From the NCBI GenBank assembly GCA_936450465.1, contig OW388302.1, positions 55,184,959 through 55,248,958 on the forward strand: DNA of 64,000 nucleotides, read 5' to 3'. The position numbers were made by a program, and so were the translations under genes. A model generated the notes under the pieces. That model worked only from the letters and a program-made list of their open reading frames with translations. It was not told where the DNA came from and did no database searches. Below, piece after piece: positions 11,173 through 23,900 of the stretch. Source of the stretch: Gibbula magus. Taxonomy: Eukaryota; Mollusca; Gastropoda; Trochida; Trochidae. Each line of letters opens with the position of its first letter. The first letter of the stretch is position 1.

Positions 11173-11272
11173 CGCCCCAAATTCCCAACTTGAGCTGCGA
11201 TGCATCCAGATTCTCCACGTAATCCCCCACGAACTTGTTGATAAGTTCCACAACAAGGGATTCGAAAACCAT
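11173..11272 (-). CDS. VPS13: VPS13A/C-type lipid transfer protein, first coding exon (gene continues off the left edge)
   Basis: The exon encodes 33 residues plus one base of a split glycine codon. It starts [14 protein letters not shown] and continues [18 protein letters not shown]. This matches the extreme N-terminus of the VPS13A/VPS13C family (chorein-N), known for bridge-like lipid transport at membrane contact sites: conserved M-V-[FL]-E-S, the GDYV motif and QLKLGIW. The exon ends at a good donor (G|GTAAGT on the minus strand) at the place where I recall vertebrate VPS13A/C exon 1 ending. The start is fixed by homology. I searched by eye for exon 2 (encoding an N-L-x-I-K-E-N-A-L type segment) down to position 1 and did not find it. 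The remaining exons therefore most likely lie outside the window, beyond an intron longer than 11 kb. I cannot separate VPS13A from VPS13C orthology on 33 residues. Confidence 0.85.
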
Positions 11273-11600
11273 CTTGACGGGTTATAAGCTCCAGCACACT
11301 ATAGTTATCCGATTATATGAGCAACATCATTCCAGTCGAGAAAACGAATGCCTCAAACGGCCATGATGTTTTCGTCAATATGCTAATGAGGTCACGCGGT
11401 TTCACGGTCCAATGGTTTGTACGATTTTGGACCCGCATCGAAAGCTATATTTAGACTTTCTAGCACATTATGAACACTTTCGGCGAAAACTGTGCACTTA
11501 TTCTGTGAGCATGTTGCATAGGAACCCCTAATCAACTGCAAGCATGTGCATCAACAGCTTTATGCCGCCCTGATGAGTGCTGGAGGCGGTTCCATGTCGG
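11273..11600 (-). promoter_or_regulatory. Presumed 5' UTR and promoter of VPS13
   Basis: This is the sequence directly upstream of the VPS13 start on the minus strand. It contains a CCAAT/ATTGG element at 11409-11413 and no clear TATA box. It is assigned by position only; the transcription start is not visible. Confidence 0.3.
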
Positions 11601-11918
11601 ACGGGGCCAATCATCCGCTGTTGGTTCTCTGAAGTTTGGTTCACTCTAGATAATTTCTGCCCTTAAAATCAACAATGATGGGCTCTTTACCCCATGGTAC
11701 ATATAGTACACAGAAATCTCGTTGCATAAGCAAATTTCCAGAACATATCTGGAATGATAAATTTACGTTTGGGCGGGAATTTTAAAAATGTAGGCCTATG
11801 GCTATGCTAACTGTTCAAACGTTCGCAAAGACATAAAGCTATTATTTTGGAAATTAACTTCCAAATTATTAGTATAAATTGTACCAAATATCTTAAATCG
11901 TGCAATAGAAATTTCGAA

Positions 11919-12080
11919 ATTACCGGGGTTCATATTTTTCATACGATGCCCTAGGGCAACATTATCACTTTGTCATGGTGACGTGACGTCATAAACAATG
12001 CTATGACGTCATGTCTGGTCTGACGTTGCGTTCTAAATGCGTAACGGAGGGTCGCCAGCTTACTGTTGAAAGTGGAATGC
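11919..12080. mobile_element. Truncated copy of the 8120-8820 family
   Basis: It begins GGGGTTCATATTTTTCATAC at about 11926, then GATGCCCTAGGGCAA and the TGACGTCATAAACAATGC segment seen near 8555. Only one arm is present. Confidence 0.65.
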
Positions 12081-12440
12081 GTGACCTAGTTTGTTGCATA
12101 ACTTCAAAGTTACCACTGTTCTTTGATAAGCCTTTGAAGTTACCTTATATGCATAACGTGTTAATTATCATTTGGAGGAAACAGGCACAATGCCGAGTAC
12201 CGACACAATGTCAGTTTGTTATATATCAACAAACGTCTGTCGATTTATTTTTTAAAAAAATACCATCGAAAATGGCGTTTTACTAAGTCAGCAGATGAAT
12301 CAAGTTCGATATCGTTATTAAAATGCAGGTAAAAACAAGTACACCATACATATATATATACACCCATGCGTAGGTTGTTTGACTTGATCTTTACCTAGAT
12401 TCTAAAGACGATATCGAATCCCTGTGTATTACTTAATTTT

Positions 12441-12842
12441 TATCATCCAAAATTGTGTTCAACAGGAGATATCGCTAGTGTGAGATCAAGCGATATCTCC
12501 TAGGAGATATCGTTTTTGCAGTACATTTTGCACAATGCCCTGTCACCGTCAACTACATGACATCACACTACTTTTACATCATCAAGTAATGACATCACAA
12601 TGCTATGACGTCATAAACATGATGACGTCACAATGCTATGACATCACCGCATTGCAAGTCAAATGGCAGATCTGTGCTCAGAGATGTACACTATTTTCAT
12701 TGAAACGTAATAAGAATGTTTTTGGATGATAAATAAATTTAGAATCTCACCCTCGCGTCTTCTGATATCAAATATATCAACACGAGATGATAAATGTTAC
12801 AAATATCCGAGACTTGCGTATTTATCCCTTGGGTGAGATTCT
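12441..12842. mobile_element. MITE of the GATATCTCCTAGGAGATATC family (copy 1)
   Basis: It starts ATCATCCAAAATTGTGTTC, then CAGGAGATATCGC and a palindromic AAGCGATATCTCCTAGG block, continues through repeated AATGCTATGACGTCA segments, and ends in an inverted pair (GAATCTCACC near 12743 and GGTGAGATTC near 12832). Related copies lie at 35785-36062, 42774-43215, 53500-53630, 58335-58555 and 61137-61515. There is no coding capacity. Confidence 0.75.
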
Positions 12843-13629
12843 CTATGTATTACCAACTACATCATCATATTTATGATTGTTAACTTTTGTTTACTACAAT
12901 GTAGTCGTTATACCATAAACAATAAAATTGAGCTTTATTTTGGTGATTTTACGTGATGTTGCCCGTGCATTGTGGTGTATACCAAATAATACACATATAT
13001 AATAGGCTATTATGGGTACATATTATGCGTATACTCGTTTCTGATAGCTCCCTGGCATGTTGGAGTATCTACTTGCTCATTTCGTCATGTAGGCCTATCA
13101 ATTACGTAACCAATACCCGACCTGACATTCCCGCCAGACATGTGTCAAATAAACACAATGTCACTCCTTCAGGTCAGTGGGATTGTCAACTGTTTCAACT
13201 GCCGTCTGTCCCATCAGGGACGGTTCAGCGAGGGTTATACAAAACGATCCCTCATGCAGCTGCTTTTCGTGTGCGCTCACCATAGCAAGGAGAAATATCC
13301 TTGAGACAAAGTCACCTACATGTATATCATAGTGAATCATTAGTCAAGAAGGAACTGTTTAGCCAATAAGATTGCTACCCGTGTTGTACAGTATACGGAC
13401 AAGTTCATGGAAAGTTTGACGTCAAAATACGATCTTGTAAAAATGTACAGTAATATCCTTGTTTTTGTTTCGAAACATTGATTAAATAGATACATATTGA
13501 ATAAGTTATATATCAAATATCGATATGAAGACAAATTCTTCAAGCATGGACAAATCAAATTATCTCGCTCACAAAAAGAGTGACGACGATGTGTCGTTCA
13601 CTGGGGATCACTGCTACTTAGAGTGCTAC

Positions 13630-13816
13630 CTTGAGCGATAAATGAGCGATTCATCTTTCTGAACACGCCACTGATATATAAACCAGATATCTTCTGAGAT
13701 TAAATTCATGCAGCAACACGTTTCCGAGTTCAGAGTTTGATGTACTACATAATGGACTTGATAATCTGGACTTCGAGGGAGCATCGTAACACAATCTCCT
13801 AACGAGACATCTATAC
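13630..13816 (-). CDS. Orphan candidate exon, unknown protein
   Basis: On the minus strand a 187-bp open stretch is bounded by a consensus-like acceptor (TCTATTACAG) and a donor-like site (AAG|GTAGCA). It encodes about 62 residues rich in cysteine and aromatic residues, including a CCCMNLISEDIWFIYQW segment. The phases are self-consistent: two bases complete a codon at the start and two remain at the end. I recognise no family and see no partner exons nearby. It could be a real exon of an unseen gene, a relic of a transposon, or chance. Confidence 0.2.
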
Positions 13817-13916
13817 CTGTAATAGACACAAAAAACAGATTTGGGTTGGTTATGTTTAATAGGTCATATAAGTACTGTGCATGTGCATGGGACATGTAAT
13901 TTAGGTTTCTGCACAC

Positions 13917-14165
13917 ACGGCTGTTGTTCGATTTTCATTGAAAAAAATATATTTGGCGATTTGGAAGGCCTGTGAATATGAAAGTCGAGTGAACTTATTG
14001 GAACTTAAATCAGCGCATGACATTTCGACACGTATGGAAACCAAATATGAGTTTATGAAAGAGACTGAATGTTCAGTACAAAAACATTGCTGCTTTGCAT
14101 CCTGTAAAATTGTTATAATGTTGTCACAAAAGATTTCGTACCAAACGAGCTCACATAAATGAAGT
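13917..14165. repeat. Dispersed repeat shared with 28030-28180
   Basis: ATATTTGGCGATTTGGA, a GAACTTAAATCAG-like segment and an ACGTAT...AAA...ATAT..TTATGAAA series occur here and in the same order near 28075-28175. Open frames across this block are therefore unlikely to be genes. Confidence 0.55.
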
Positions 14166-14730
14166 GACGAAATATCCGATAATACCATCCGGACGAAGCT
14201 GATGTTCGCGTGAGGCCGACACCGTAATGGCGGTGGTGCTAAATAGAGGATATCTAACTTTCCTTGGCCTACCATGTTTAGATCATCTCGTGAGGCAGAA
14301 AAATTGATAATTCAAGAGTGGTTGATAAACAAACAATGTTTATCTCGTCAAGTGAGATATTAACTTTTGTTATATTACGAGCAATGAAATACCGGGATAT
14401 TTTAACTTATCTTCCTCACGAGATGAGAAAAAAACATGGTATACATATATATATTTTGGAATCTAAAGGTTTTGAAAATTTACCCCAGCAATCTGTTTTC
14501 CTAGGGAAGCAATTGGTCGCTATTATAATTTTACCTCAAAGTAAATTACCGGTATAAGCACATTTTATATATACTTCTTGTATATATACAAGGTTTTAAC
14601 ATGCTTTTGAATAATTTGAAATACTCACTATATTAAAACAGTTTAACCACAAAATATAAATGTTACAGTAAAGACACTCATGGTCACTCTAGCTTATTAA
14701 ATTATTTGGTCACATATTGTATATTTATAC

Positions 14731-15230
14731 CCCCGCCTTACAACGTATAAGCGGGGGTATATAGCGTTCATTCTGTCCGTCTGTCCGTCCGTCACAAAAC
14801 TTTGTGCAGAGCTTATTTCTCAAACTATACATACTTGCTTCACCAAACTTGCTACACAAGTTAGGCATGATCTCTAGTTGTGTCTTTTGAGGGTTAGACC
14901 GATTTCTGAATTTTTGTTTTGGCAGATTCCATGGAAACATGACCAAAACAGTGACTCTGTGAGGAAGTCATTTTGTGCAGAACTTATCTCCCAAACTTTA
15001 CATTCTAGCTACACCAAACTTCATATGCCTAGATGTGCCTTTTGTGGGTTAGACCTATTTCTGAATTTTATTTTTGGCGGTTTTCTTCAAAACATAATAC
15101 AGTTATCACTGGAACTGTACATTCCATATTCATTCAAATTTACACACAGGTTAGCCTTTCCTATTTTCATTTATGTCAAACTATATTTTGAAGCGGGGGT
15201 ATGTGAGCTGTGCTCGCTTCTACTTGTTTT
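14731..15230. mobile_element. Dispersed element with a GCGGGGGTAT hairpin end
   Basis: It begins with a hairpin (CCCCCGCC...GCGGGGG, 14731-14757), then GTCCGTCTGTCCGTCCGTCA. Two diverged internal units share GCAGARCTTATYTC and TTTTGNGGGTTAGACC, and it closes with AAGCGGGGGTATGTGAGC. The hairpin plus GTCCGTC design is shared with the ends of the elements at 545-1268, 1370-1835 and 49980-51012. Confidence 0.65.
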
Positions 15231-15494
15231 CTCATATCTTAATGATATGTCTTCATATTTTATGAAAATAAAGTTATTTTTTGTGTGTGTCCGGAACTGT
15301 CCAGTTTTTTAGAATGACTCTTAAACGTGTCCAATTCCACGTCTGTAGCACCATAAATTTAGAAAAGAGAGAATGTTCAGTATAGTTCACTAGCGTGTCT
15401 ACGCAGAGACAGCCAAGCATTGTGTATTCACTATAGACATCACTATTTGTAATGAGAAGTCCACGCTACATAATGATCTGTGTGAACCCAGCAG

Positions 15495-16940
15495 ATCAGA
15501 CCAGATGCTTAGTGCCCGGCATGTTCCCAATGTGCCTACATCCCAATGTGCCTACACTGCTATCAAAACAGAGACATGCATGGGTGGTTTGTGTATTGGG
15601 TTCATCCAACCTATTTGATAATGGACTATTCCGCTTGAAATAAGTAAAAAGAAATTTGATTGCAGCACACTCAAAGTCAGTCTGCACAGTGTCTGGAGAC
15701 AGTTCAACACCGAGTCGTGTGGAAACCTCTTCTTTCAGCAGGGTAAACAATCTGGTCTTATTAGGTAGGAGACAGAAGGCAACAGGGAACATCTTCCCCT
15801 CTACAAGACAGTGCCCAGTGTACAGCTGCAGCCAGAGAACAGGACACACGAAGAAGGTACCGTCCATGAATATAGTGTCAGATTCTGATAGGATCTCCAG
15901 CATCTCTGTAGTTGCAAACACTAAAATCTTGTCCTCTTCACCGTCAACAATGGAAAGAAACTCTCGTCCATCTGTGGTTTCTGTCCAAGATCCTTCTAAG
16001 TCGACGTCACTGCGTGTCTTTGATAAAGGTGGGAGAACCTTTCTGCGATGGCGGTACAAGGCTGACTTCACACTCGGGAAAGTGGCAACAGTCGCGGCAG
16101 CATCGACGTCCATCTCGCCTATCTCGTCGTTGTAAATTTGTTGAACAGGGTTGATGTTGTGGCAGACACGCTGTCTAAGTCGGCTGAGAAGACGGGTCTG
16201 GTCCTCGTTCTCCGGAAGATGGGTGTGGTCCTCCTTCAGCGTGGATATGTGGTCCCCTATGGTACTACAACGTCCCTTGCATCCTTTGACGACACACTTC
16301 CAGTGTGTAGCAACCTGTCTTCTGACGTTCAGGCGGTATCTGAAACCGTTATGTAGAATTTGCTGTCCTCCTTGCTGTGAGGTGACGAACTCTGCTCTGA
16401 TGACGTTTGCCATTTTAGCATGATCATATTTGATATTCTGAACCTTATATACCTGCTACGATGACAGTAACAAATCTGAGAAGTTGTTTCAGTATATGAC
16501 TGTTTATCTGAGGAGAGCCCCACTGCCTCATTATCAAAACATTTCTTCTTTACATTTCATTATTATGTGTTTTTTTTAATAAAGCAAAGCTCTCTACTCA
16601 TTATGTGGGGAGCAGAATTAAACAATCTAACATTACTTATCAAAACATTATGTTTTATTTTGAAAGATAAGCTCTTTACTCAACGTTTTCTTAACACAGC
16701 TAATCAGTGTCTTAACCACTTTAACTCATCAGAACATCTAAGCAGTAGAACTGACTACGTTTTGTTAACATTCTAATCTCCTTACATCTGCTTAACTGCT
16801 AGGTAACAACTGTTGATCTACGGGTCATACCCACTTTCTGAGAAGGGGTGTATTTTCAGTTCCCAAAGTGCCTACACAGTTTCTGTAGGCACATTGGGAT
16901 GTAGGCACAATGGGATGTAGGCACATTGGCACCAAACCCT
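15495..16940 (-). mobile_element. Deleted Mutator-like (FLYWCH/MULE) DNA transposon
   Basis: Both ends carry inverted arrays of a ~16-bp unit. The left (15527-15558) contains CCAATGTGCCTACATCCC and the right (about 16885-16929) contains GGGATGTAGGCACATTGG. A further inverted AGTGCCTACA/TGTAGGCAC pair lies near 16867-16893. ACCCAGCAGA occurs just outside both ends (15485-15494 and 16941-16950) and may be the target-site duplication, though the left repeat then starts 32 bp inside the boundary. The element encodes an N-terminal transposase fragment (separate entry); the catalytic C-terminus has been deleted. Confidence 0.75.
15496..16413 (-). pseudogene. Truncated MULE-type transposase with N-terminal FLYWCH-like zinc finger
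   Basis: The reading frame is 305 codons. Residues about 23-66 form a FLYWCH-like finger, with W38, C40, C45, H63 and H65 in a W-x-C-x4-C-x17-H-x-H arrangement. Residues about 178-258 match the start of the MULE transposase fold: IFMDGTFFVCP with presumed first catalytic aspartate D184, then LVEGKMFPVAFCLLPNKT, then TDFECAAIKF with presumed second aspartate D246. The frame then leaves homologous sequence at about residue 260, runs into the element's own left terminal repeats and stops at the edge, so the third acidic residue is missing. By family knowledge such proteins cut and paste DNA; this copy should be inactive. It shows no frameshift up to the deletion point, so it may be fairly young. 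Confidence 0.8.
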
Positions 16941-16950
16941 GTACCCAGCA

Positions 16951-17988
16951 GAGTTCAGTGAATGACTTTTGTGAGAAGCAGTTCATCAACAGTGGTTGGC
17001 AGGTGGAGGTAGACGATTGCTGGTTGGGAAACAGGATTTGACGACATTTTCACAAGATTGTGAGAGCAAATACATGTATTCGAGGGTCGTGGCATATAGT
17101 GTGACTCATAGAGATAACAACAACAGCTATTTAACTGCTTCTAAGGAAGTAGAATTACATGTTTGGTGACGATCCATTGCATTTAGTATATAAACGTTAC
17201 CTATTACGCCACATGTAAATATTGATTATAAATGATAAAAAGTCCCGGATGAGCTGTAGAGCCAATCGCTCTATTTGTAGTATTTGTTCTCAAGTCTGTG
17301 ACATACTAAAAGTACAAACAGTTAGTGCAACAGGTGTTGAAGAACAGAATGATCTATTCTGGTGTATATGAATTAAACATAGCCCAGCATCACATACTAC
17401 AGCATATCACTGTCCTGCCGCACTGTCTGTTTTCTGCAGAGTGTAGTTTTAGTTTGTTCATTTTGTAAAAGCTTATAGAGATGAGTTCACGCATGGGGTG
17501 GTCATACAAATGTACTATTCTACATACGTATACCCAGCCTATGTATGGCTCTCATACTATCATTTAAATCAGCAATTTTATCGATATACATAATATAAAC
17601 ATGAAAGGTTGTCAAGCCTACTGGTCAAAGTAAAGGTGATATTTTCCTTGACCGAAATCTGACAGTAACCTTTATGAAAGACAGGTTATAAAGGGGTTGT
17701 AACACGATCTCTAATGGAAATAAAAATACATCTCACAAATGGAAAAGAAATGTTAGCAATTGTAAAGCAATCCTACTCGGTCAATAGAGTTCTAAAACGA
17801 ATGGTTATGGTTCGGTTAAGCAGCGCGGATCCATTTCCCAACCTCGAATGATTAAAAGGTGTACACTAAAACATGGCAGCTAACAGTTTTCGTTTCATAC
17901 GTTATACGGATAATCAGGTTGTCAGGTTTGTGTAATAGGCTGTGTTAAAGATATACTGCATAAACTCGTATTCTGAATGACAATTTTG
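16951..17988. other. Unassigned spacer before the satellite
   Basis: AT-rich, with no supported gene, RNA or repeat boundary. Confidence 0.4.
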
Positions 17989-20900
17989 AACATATTGAGA
18001 CATGAGAGACTTATGGTGTCATCCTTGAGTAAGTGAACATATTGAGACATGAGAGACTTATGGTGTCACCCTTGGGTAAGTGAACATATTGAGACATGAG
18101 AGACTTATGGTGCCACCCTTGGGTAAGTGAACATATTGAGACATGAGAGACTTATGGTGTCACCCTTGGGTAAGTGAACATATTGAGACATGAGAGACTT
18201 ATGGTGTCACCCTTCGGTTAGTGACCATATTGAGACATGAGAGACTTATGGTGTCACCCTTGGGTAAGTGAACATATTGAGACATGAGAGACTTATGGTG
18301 CCACCCTTGGGTAAGTGCCGATATTGAGACATGAGAGACTTATGGTGTCACCCTTGGTTAAGTGCCGATATTGAGACATGAGAGACTTATGGTGTCACCC
18401 TTGGGTGAGTGAACATATTGAGACATGAGAGACTTATGGTGTCACCCTTCGGTTAGTGACCATATTGAGACATGAGAGACTTATGGTGTCACCCTTGGGT
18501 AAGTGAACATATTGAGACATGAGAGACTTATGGTGCCACCCTTGGGTAAGTGGACATATTGAAACATGAGAGACTTATGGTGTCATCCTTGAGTAAGTGA
18601 ACATATTGAGACATGAGAGAATTATGGTGCCACCCTTGGGTAAGTGAACATATTGAGACATGAGAGACTTATGGTGTCACCCTTGGGTAAGTGAACATAT
18701 TGAGACATGAGAGACTTATGGTGTCACCCTTGGGTAAGTGAACATATTGAGACATGAGAGACTTATGGTGCCACCCTTGGGTAAGTGACCATATTGAGAC
18801 ATGAGAGACTTATGGTGCCACCCTTGGGTAAGTGAACATATTGAGACATGAGAGACTTATGGTGTCATCCTTGGGTAAGTGAACATATTGAGACATGAGA
18901 GACTTATGGTGTCACCCTTTGGTAAGTGACCATATTGAGACATGAGAGACTTATGGTGTCACCCTTGGGTAAGTGAACATATTGAGACATGAGAGACTTA
19001 TGGTGTCACCCTTGGGTAAGTGAACATATTGAGACATGAGAGACTTATGGTGTCACCCTTGGGTAAGTGACCATATTGAGACATGAGAGACTTATGGTGC
19101 CACCCTTGGGTAAGTGAACATATTGAGACATGAGAGACTTATGGTGTCAACCTTGGGTAAGTGGACATATTGAGACATGAGAGACTTATGGTGTCACCCT
19201 TGGGTAAGTGAACATATTGAGACATGAGAGACTTATGGTGTCACCCTTGGGTAATTGACCATATTGAGACATGAGAGACTTATGGTGTCACCCTTGGGTA
19301 AGTGAACATATTGAGACATGAGAGACTTATGGTGTCACCCTTTGGTAAGTGACCATATTGAGACATGAGAGACTTATGGTGTCACCCTTGGGTAAGTGAA
19401 CATATTGAGACATGAGAGACTTATGGTGTCACCCTTGGGTAAGTGAACATATTGAGACATGAGAGACTTATGGTGTCACCCTTGGGTAAGTGAACATATT
19501 GAGACATGAGAGACTTATGGTGTCATCCTTGGGTAAGTGAACATATTGAGACATGAGAGACTTATGGTGTCACCCTTTGGTAAGTGACCATATTGAGACA
19601 TGAGAGACTTATGGTGTCACCCTTGGGTAAGTGAACATATTGAGACATGAGATACTTATGGTGTCACCCTTGGGTAAGTGAACATATTGAGACATAAAGA
19701 CTTATGGTGTCACCCTTGGGTAAGTGACCATATTGAGACATGAGAGACTTATGGTGCCACCCTTGGGTAAGTGAACATATTGAGACATGAGAGACTTATG
19801 GTGTCATCCTTGGGTAAGTGACCATATTGAGACATGAGAGACTTATGGTGCCACCCTTGGGTAAGTGAACATATTGAGACATGAGAGACTTATGGTGTCA
19901 CCCTTGGGTAAGTGAACATATTGAGACATGAGAGACTTATGGTGCCACCCTTGGGTAAGTGAACATATTGAGACATGAGAGACTTATGGTGTCACCCTTG
20001 GGTAAGTGGACATATTGAAACATGAGAGACTTATGGTGTCACCCTTGGGTAAGTGAACATATTGAGACATGAGAGACTTATGGTGCCACCCTTGGGTAAG
20101 TGAACATATTGAGACATGAGAGACTTATGGTGTCACCCTTGGGTAAGTGAACATATTGAGACATGAGAGACTTATGGTGCCACCCTTGGGTAAGTGAACA
20201 TATTGAGACATGAGAGACTTATGGTGCCACCCTTGGGTAAGTGAACATATTGAGACATGAGAGACTTATGGTGTCACCCTTGGGTAAGTGAACATATTGA
20301 GACATGAGAGACTTATGGTGCCACCCTTGGGTAAGTGAACATATTGAGACATGAGAGACTTATGGTGTCACCCTTGGGTAAGTGAACATATTGAGACATG
20401 AGAGACTTATGGTGCCACCCTTGGGTAAGTGAACATATTGAGACATGAGAGACTTATGGTGTCACCCTTGGGTAAGTGGACATATTGAAACATGAGAGAC
20501 TTATGGTGTCACCCTTGGGTAAGTGAACATATTGAGACATGAGAGACTTATGGTGCCACCCTTGGGTAAGTGAACATATTGAGACATGAGAGACTTATGG
20601 TGTCACCCTTGGGTAAGTGGACATATTGAAACATGAGAGACTTATGGTGTCATCCTTGGGTAAGTGGACATATTGAAACATGAGAGACTTATGGTGTCAC
20701 CCTTGGGTAAGTGGACATATTGAAACATGAGAGACTTATGGTGTCACCCTTGGGTAAGTGGACATATTGAAACATGAGAGACTTATGGTGTCACCCTTGG
20801 GTAAGTGGACATATTGAAACATGAGAGACTTATGGTGTCATCCTTGGGTAAGTGAACATATTGAGACATGAGAGACTTATGGTGCCACCCTTGGGTAAGT

Positions 20901-23900
20901 GAACATATTGAGACATGAGAGACTTATGGTGTCACCCTTGGGTAAGTGGACATATTGAAACATGAGAGACTTATGGTGTCATCCTTGGGTAAGTGAACAT
21001 ATTGAGACATGAGAGACTTATGGTGCCACCCTTGGGTAAGTGAACATATTGAGACATGAGAGACTTATGGTGCCATCCTTGGGTAAGTGAACATATTGAG
21101 ACATGAGAGACTTATGGTGTCACCCTTGGGTAAGTGGACATATTGAAACATGAGAGACTTATGGTGTCACCCTTGGGTAAGTGAACATATTGAGACATGA
21201 GAGACTTATGGTGTCACCCTTGGGTAATTGACCATATTGAGACATGAGAGACTTATGGTGTCACCCTTGGGTAAGTGAACATATTGAGACATGAGAGACT
21301 TATGGTGTCACACTTGGGTAAGTGAACATATTGAGACATGAGAGACTTATGGTGTCACCCTTGGGTAAGTGAACATATTGAGACATGAGAGACTTATTGT
21401 GTCACCCTTGGGTAAGTGACCATATTGAGACATGAGAGACTTATGGTGTCATCCTTGGGTAAGTGAACATATTGAGACATGAGAGACTTATGGTGCCACC
21501 CTTGGGTTAGTGAACATATTGAGACATGAGAGACTTATTGTGTCACCCTTTGGTAAGTGAACATATTGAGACTTGAGAGACTTATTGTGTCACCCTTGGG
21601 TAAGTGACCATATTGAGACATGAGAGACTTATGGTGTCATCCTTGGGTAAGTGAACATATTGAGACATGAGAGACTTATGGTGTCACCCTTGGGTAAGTG
21701 ACGATATTGAGACATGAGAGACTTATGGTGTCACCCTTAGGTAGGTGCCGATATTGAGACATGAGAGACTTATGGTGTCACCCTTGGTTAAGTGCCGATA
21801 TTGAGACATGAGAGACTTATGGTGTCATCCTTGAGTAAGTGAACATATTGAGACATGAGAGACTTATTGTGTCACCCTTGGGTAAGTGACCATATTGAGA
21901 CATGAGAGACTTATGGTGTCACCCTTGGGTAAGTGAACATATTGAGACATGAGAGACTTATGGTGCCACCCTTGGGTAAGTGAACATATTGAGACATGAG
22001 AGAATTATGGTGCCACCCTTGGGTAAGTGAACATATTGAGACATGAGAGACTTATGGTGTCACCCTTGGGTAAGTGAACATATTGAGACATGAGAGACTT
22101 ATGGTGTCATCCATGGGTAAGTGAACATATTGAGACATGAGAGACTTATGGTGTCACCCTTGGGTAAGTGAACATATTGAGACATGAGAGACTTATGGTG
22201 TCACCCTTGGGTAAGTGAACATATTGAGACATGAGAGACTTATTGTGTCACCCTTGGGTAAGTGACCATATTGAGACATGAGAGACTTATGATGTCATCC
22301 TTGGGTAAGTGACCATATTGAGACATGAGAGACTTATGATGTCACCCTTGGGTAAGTGACCATATTGAGACATGAGAGACTTATGGTGTTACCCTTGGGT
22401 AAGTGAACATATTGAGACATGAGAGACTTATGGTGCCACCCTTGGGTAAGTTACCATATTGAGACATGAGAGACTTATGGTGCCACCCTTGGGTAAGTGA
22501 ACATATTGAGACATGAGAGACTTATGGTGTCACACTTGGGTAAGTGAACATATTGAGACATGAGAGACTTATGGTGTCACCCTTGGGTAAGTGAACATAT
22601 TGAGACATGAGAGACTTATTGTGTCACCCTTGGGTAAGTGACCATATTGAGACATGAGAGACTTATGGTGTCATCCTTGGGTAAGTGAACATATTGAGAC
22701 ATGAGAGACTTATGGTGCCACCCTTGGGTTAGTGAACATATTGAGACATGAGAGACTTATTGTGTCACCCTTTGGTAAGTGAACATATTGAGACTTGAGA
22801 GACTTATTGTGTCACCCTTGGGTAAGTGACCATATTGAGACATGAGAGACTTATGGTGTCATCCTTGGGTAAGTGAACATATTGAGACATGAGAGACTTA
22901 TGGTGTCACCCTTGGGTAAGTGACGATATTGAGACATGAGAGACTTATGGTGTCACCCTTAGGTAGGTGCCGATATTGAGACATGAGAGACTTATGGTGT
23001 CACCCTTGGTTAAGTGCCGATATTGAGACATGAGAGACTTATGGTGTCATCCTTGAGTAAGTGAACATATTGAGACATGAGAGACTTATTGTGTCACCCT
23101 TGGGTAAGTGACCATATTGAGACATGAGAGACTTATGGTGTCACCCTTGGGTAAGTGAACATATTGAGACATGAGAGACTTATGGTGCCACCCTTGGGTA
23201 AGTGAACATATTGAGACATGAGAGAATTATGGTGCCACCCTTGGGTAAGTGAACATATTGAGACATGAGAGACTTATGGTGTCACCCTTGGGTAAGTGAA
23301 CATATTGAGACATGAGAGACTTATGGTGTCATCCTTGGGTAAGTGAACATATTGAGACATGAGAGACTTATGGTGTCACCCTTGGGTAAGTGAACATATT
23401 GAGACATGAGAGACTTATGGTGTCACCCTTGGGTAAGTGAACATATTGAGACATGAGAGACTTATTGTGTCACCCTTGGGTAAGTGACCATATTGAGACA
23501 TGAGAGACTTATGATGTCATCCTTGGGTAAGTGACCATATTGAGACATGAGAGACTTATGATGTCACCCTTGGGTAAGTGACCATATTGAGACATGAGAG
23601 ACTTATGGTGTTACCCTTGGGTAAGTGAACATATTGAGACATGAGAGACTTATGGTGCCACCCTTGGGTAAGTTACCATATTGAGACATGAGAGACTTAT
23701 GGTGCCACCCTTGGGTTAGTGAACATATTGAGACATGAGAGACTTATGATGCCACCCTTGGGTAAGTGAACATATTGAGACATGAGAGACTTATGGTGCC
23801 ACCCTTGGGTTAGTGAACATATTGAGACATGAGAGACTTATGGTGTCACCCTTGGGTAAGTGAACATATTGAGACATGAGAGACTTATGGTGCCACCCTT

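Noticed and set aside
13901..14275. 124-codon minus-strand open frame as a gene
   Set aside because: Most of it overlaps a dispersed repeat shared with 28030-28180, and the peptide resembles nothing known to me.
15656..16423. Plus-strand open frames opposite the transposase
   Set aside because: They are antisense shadows of the MULE frame. The minus strand carries the recognisable FLYWCH and MDGTF motifs.
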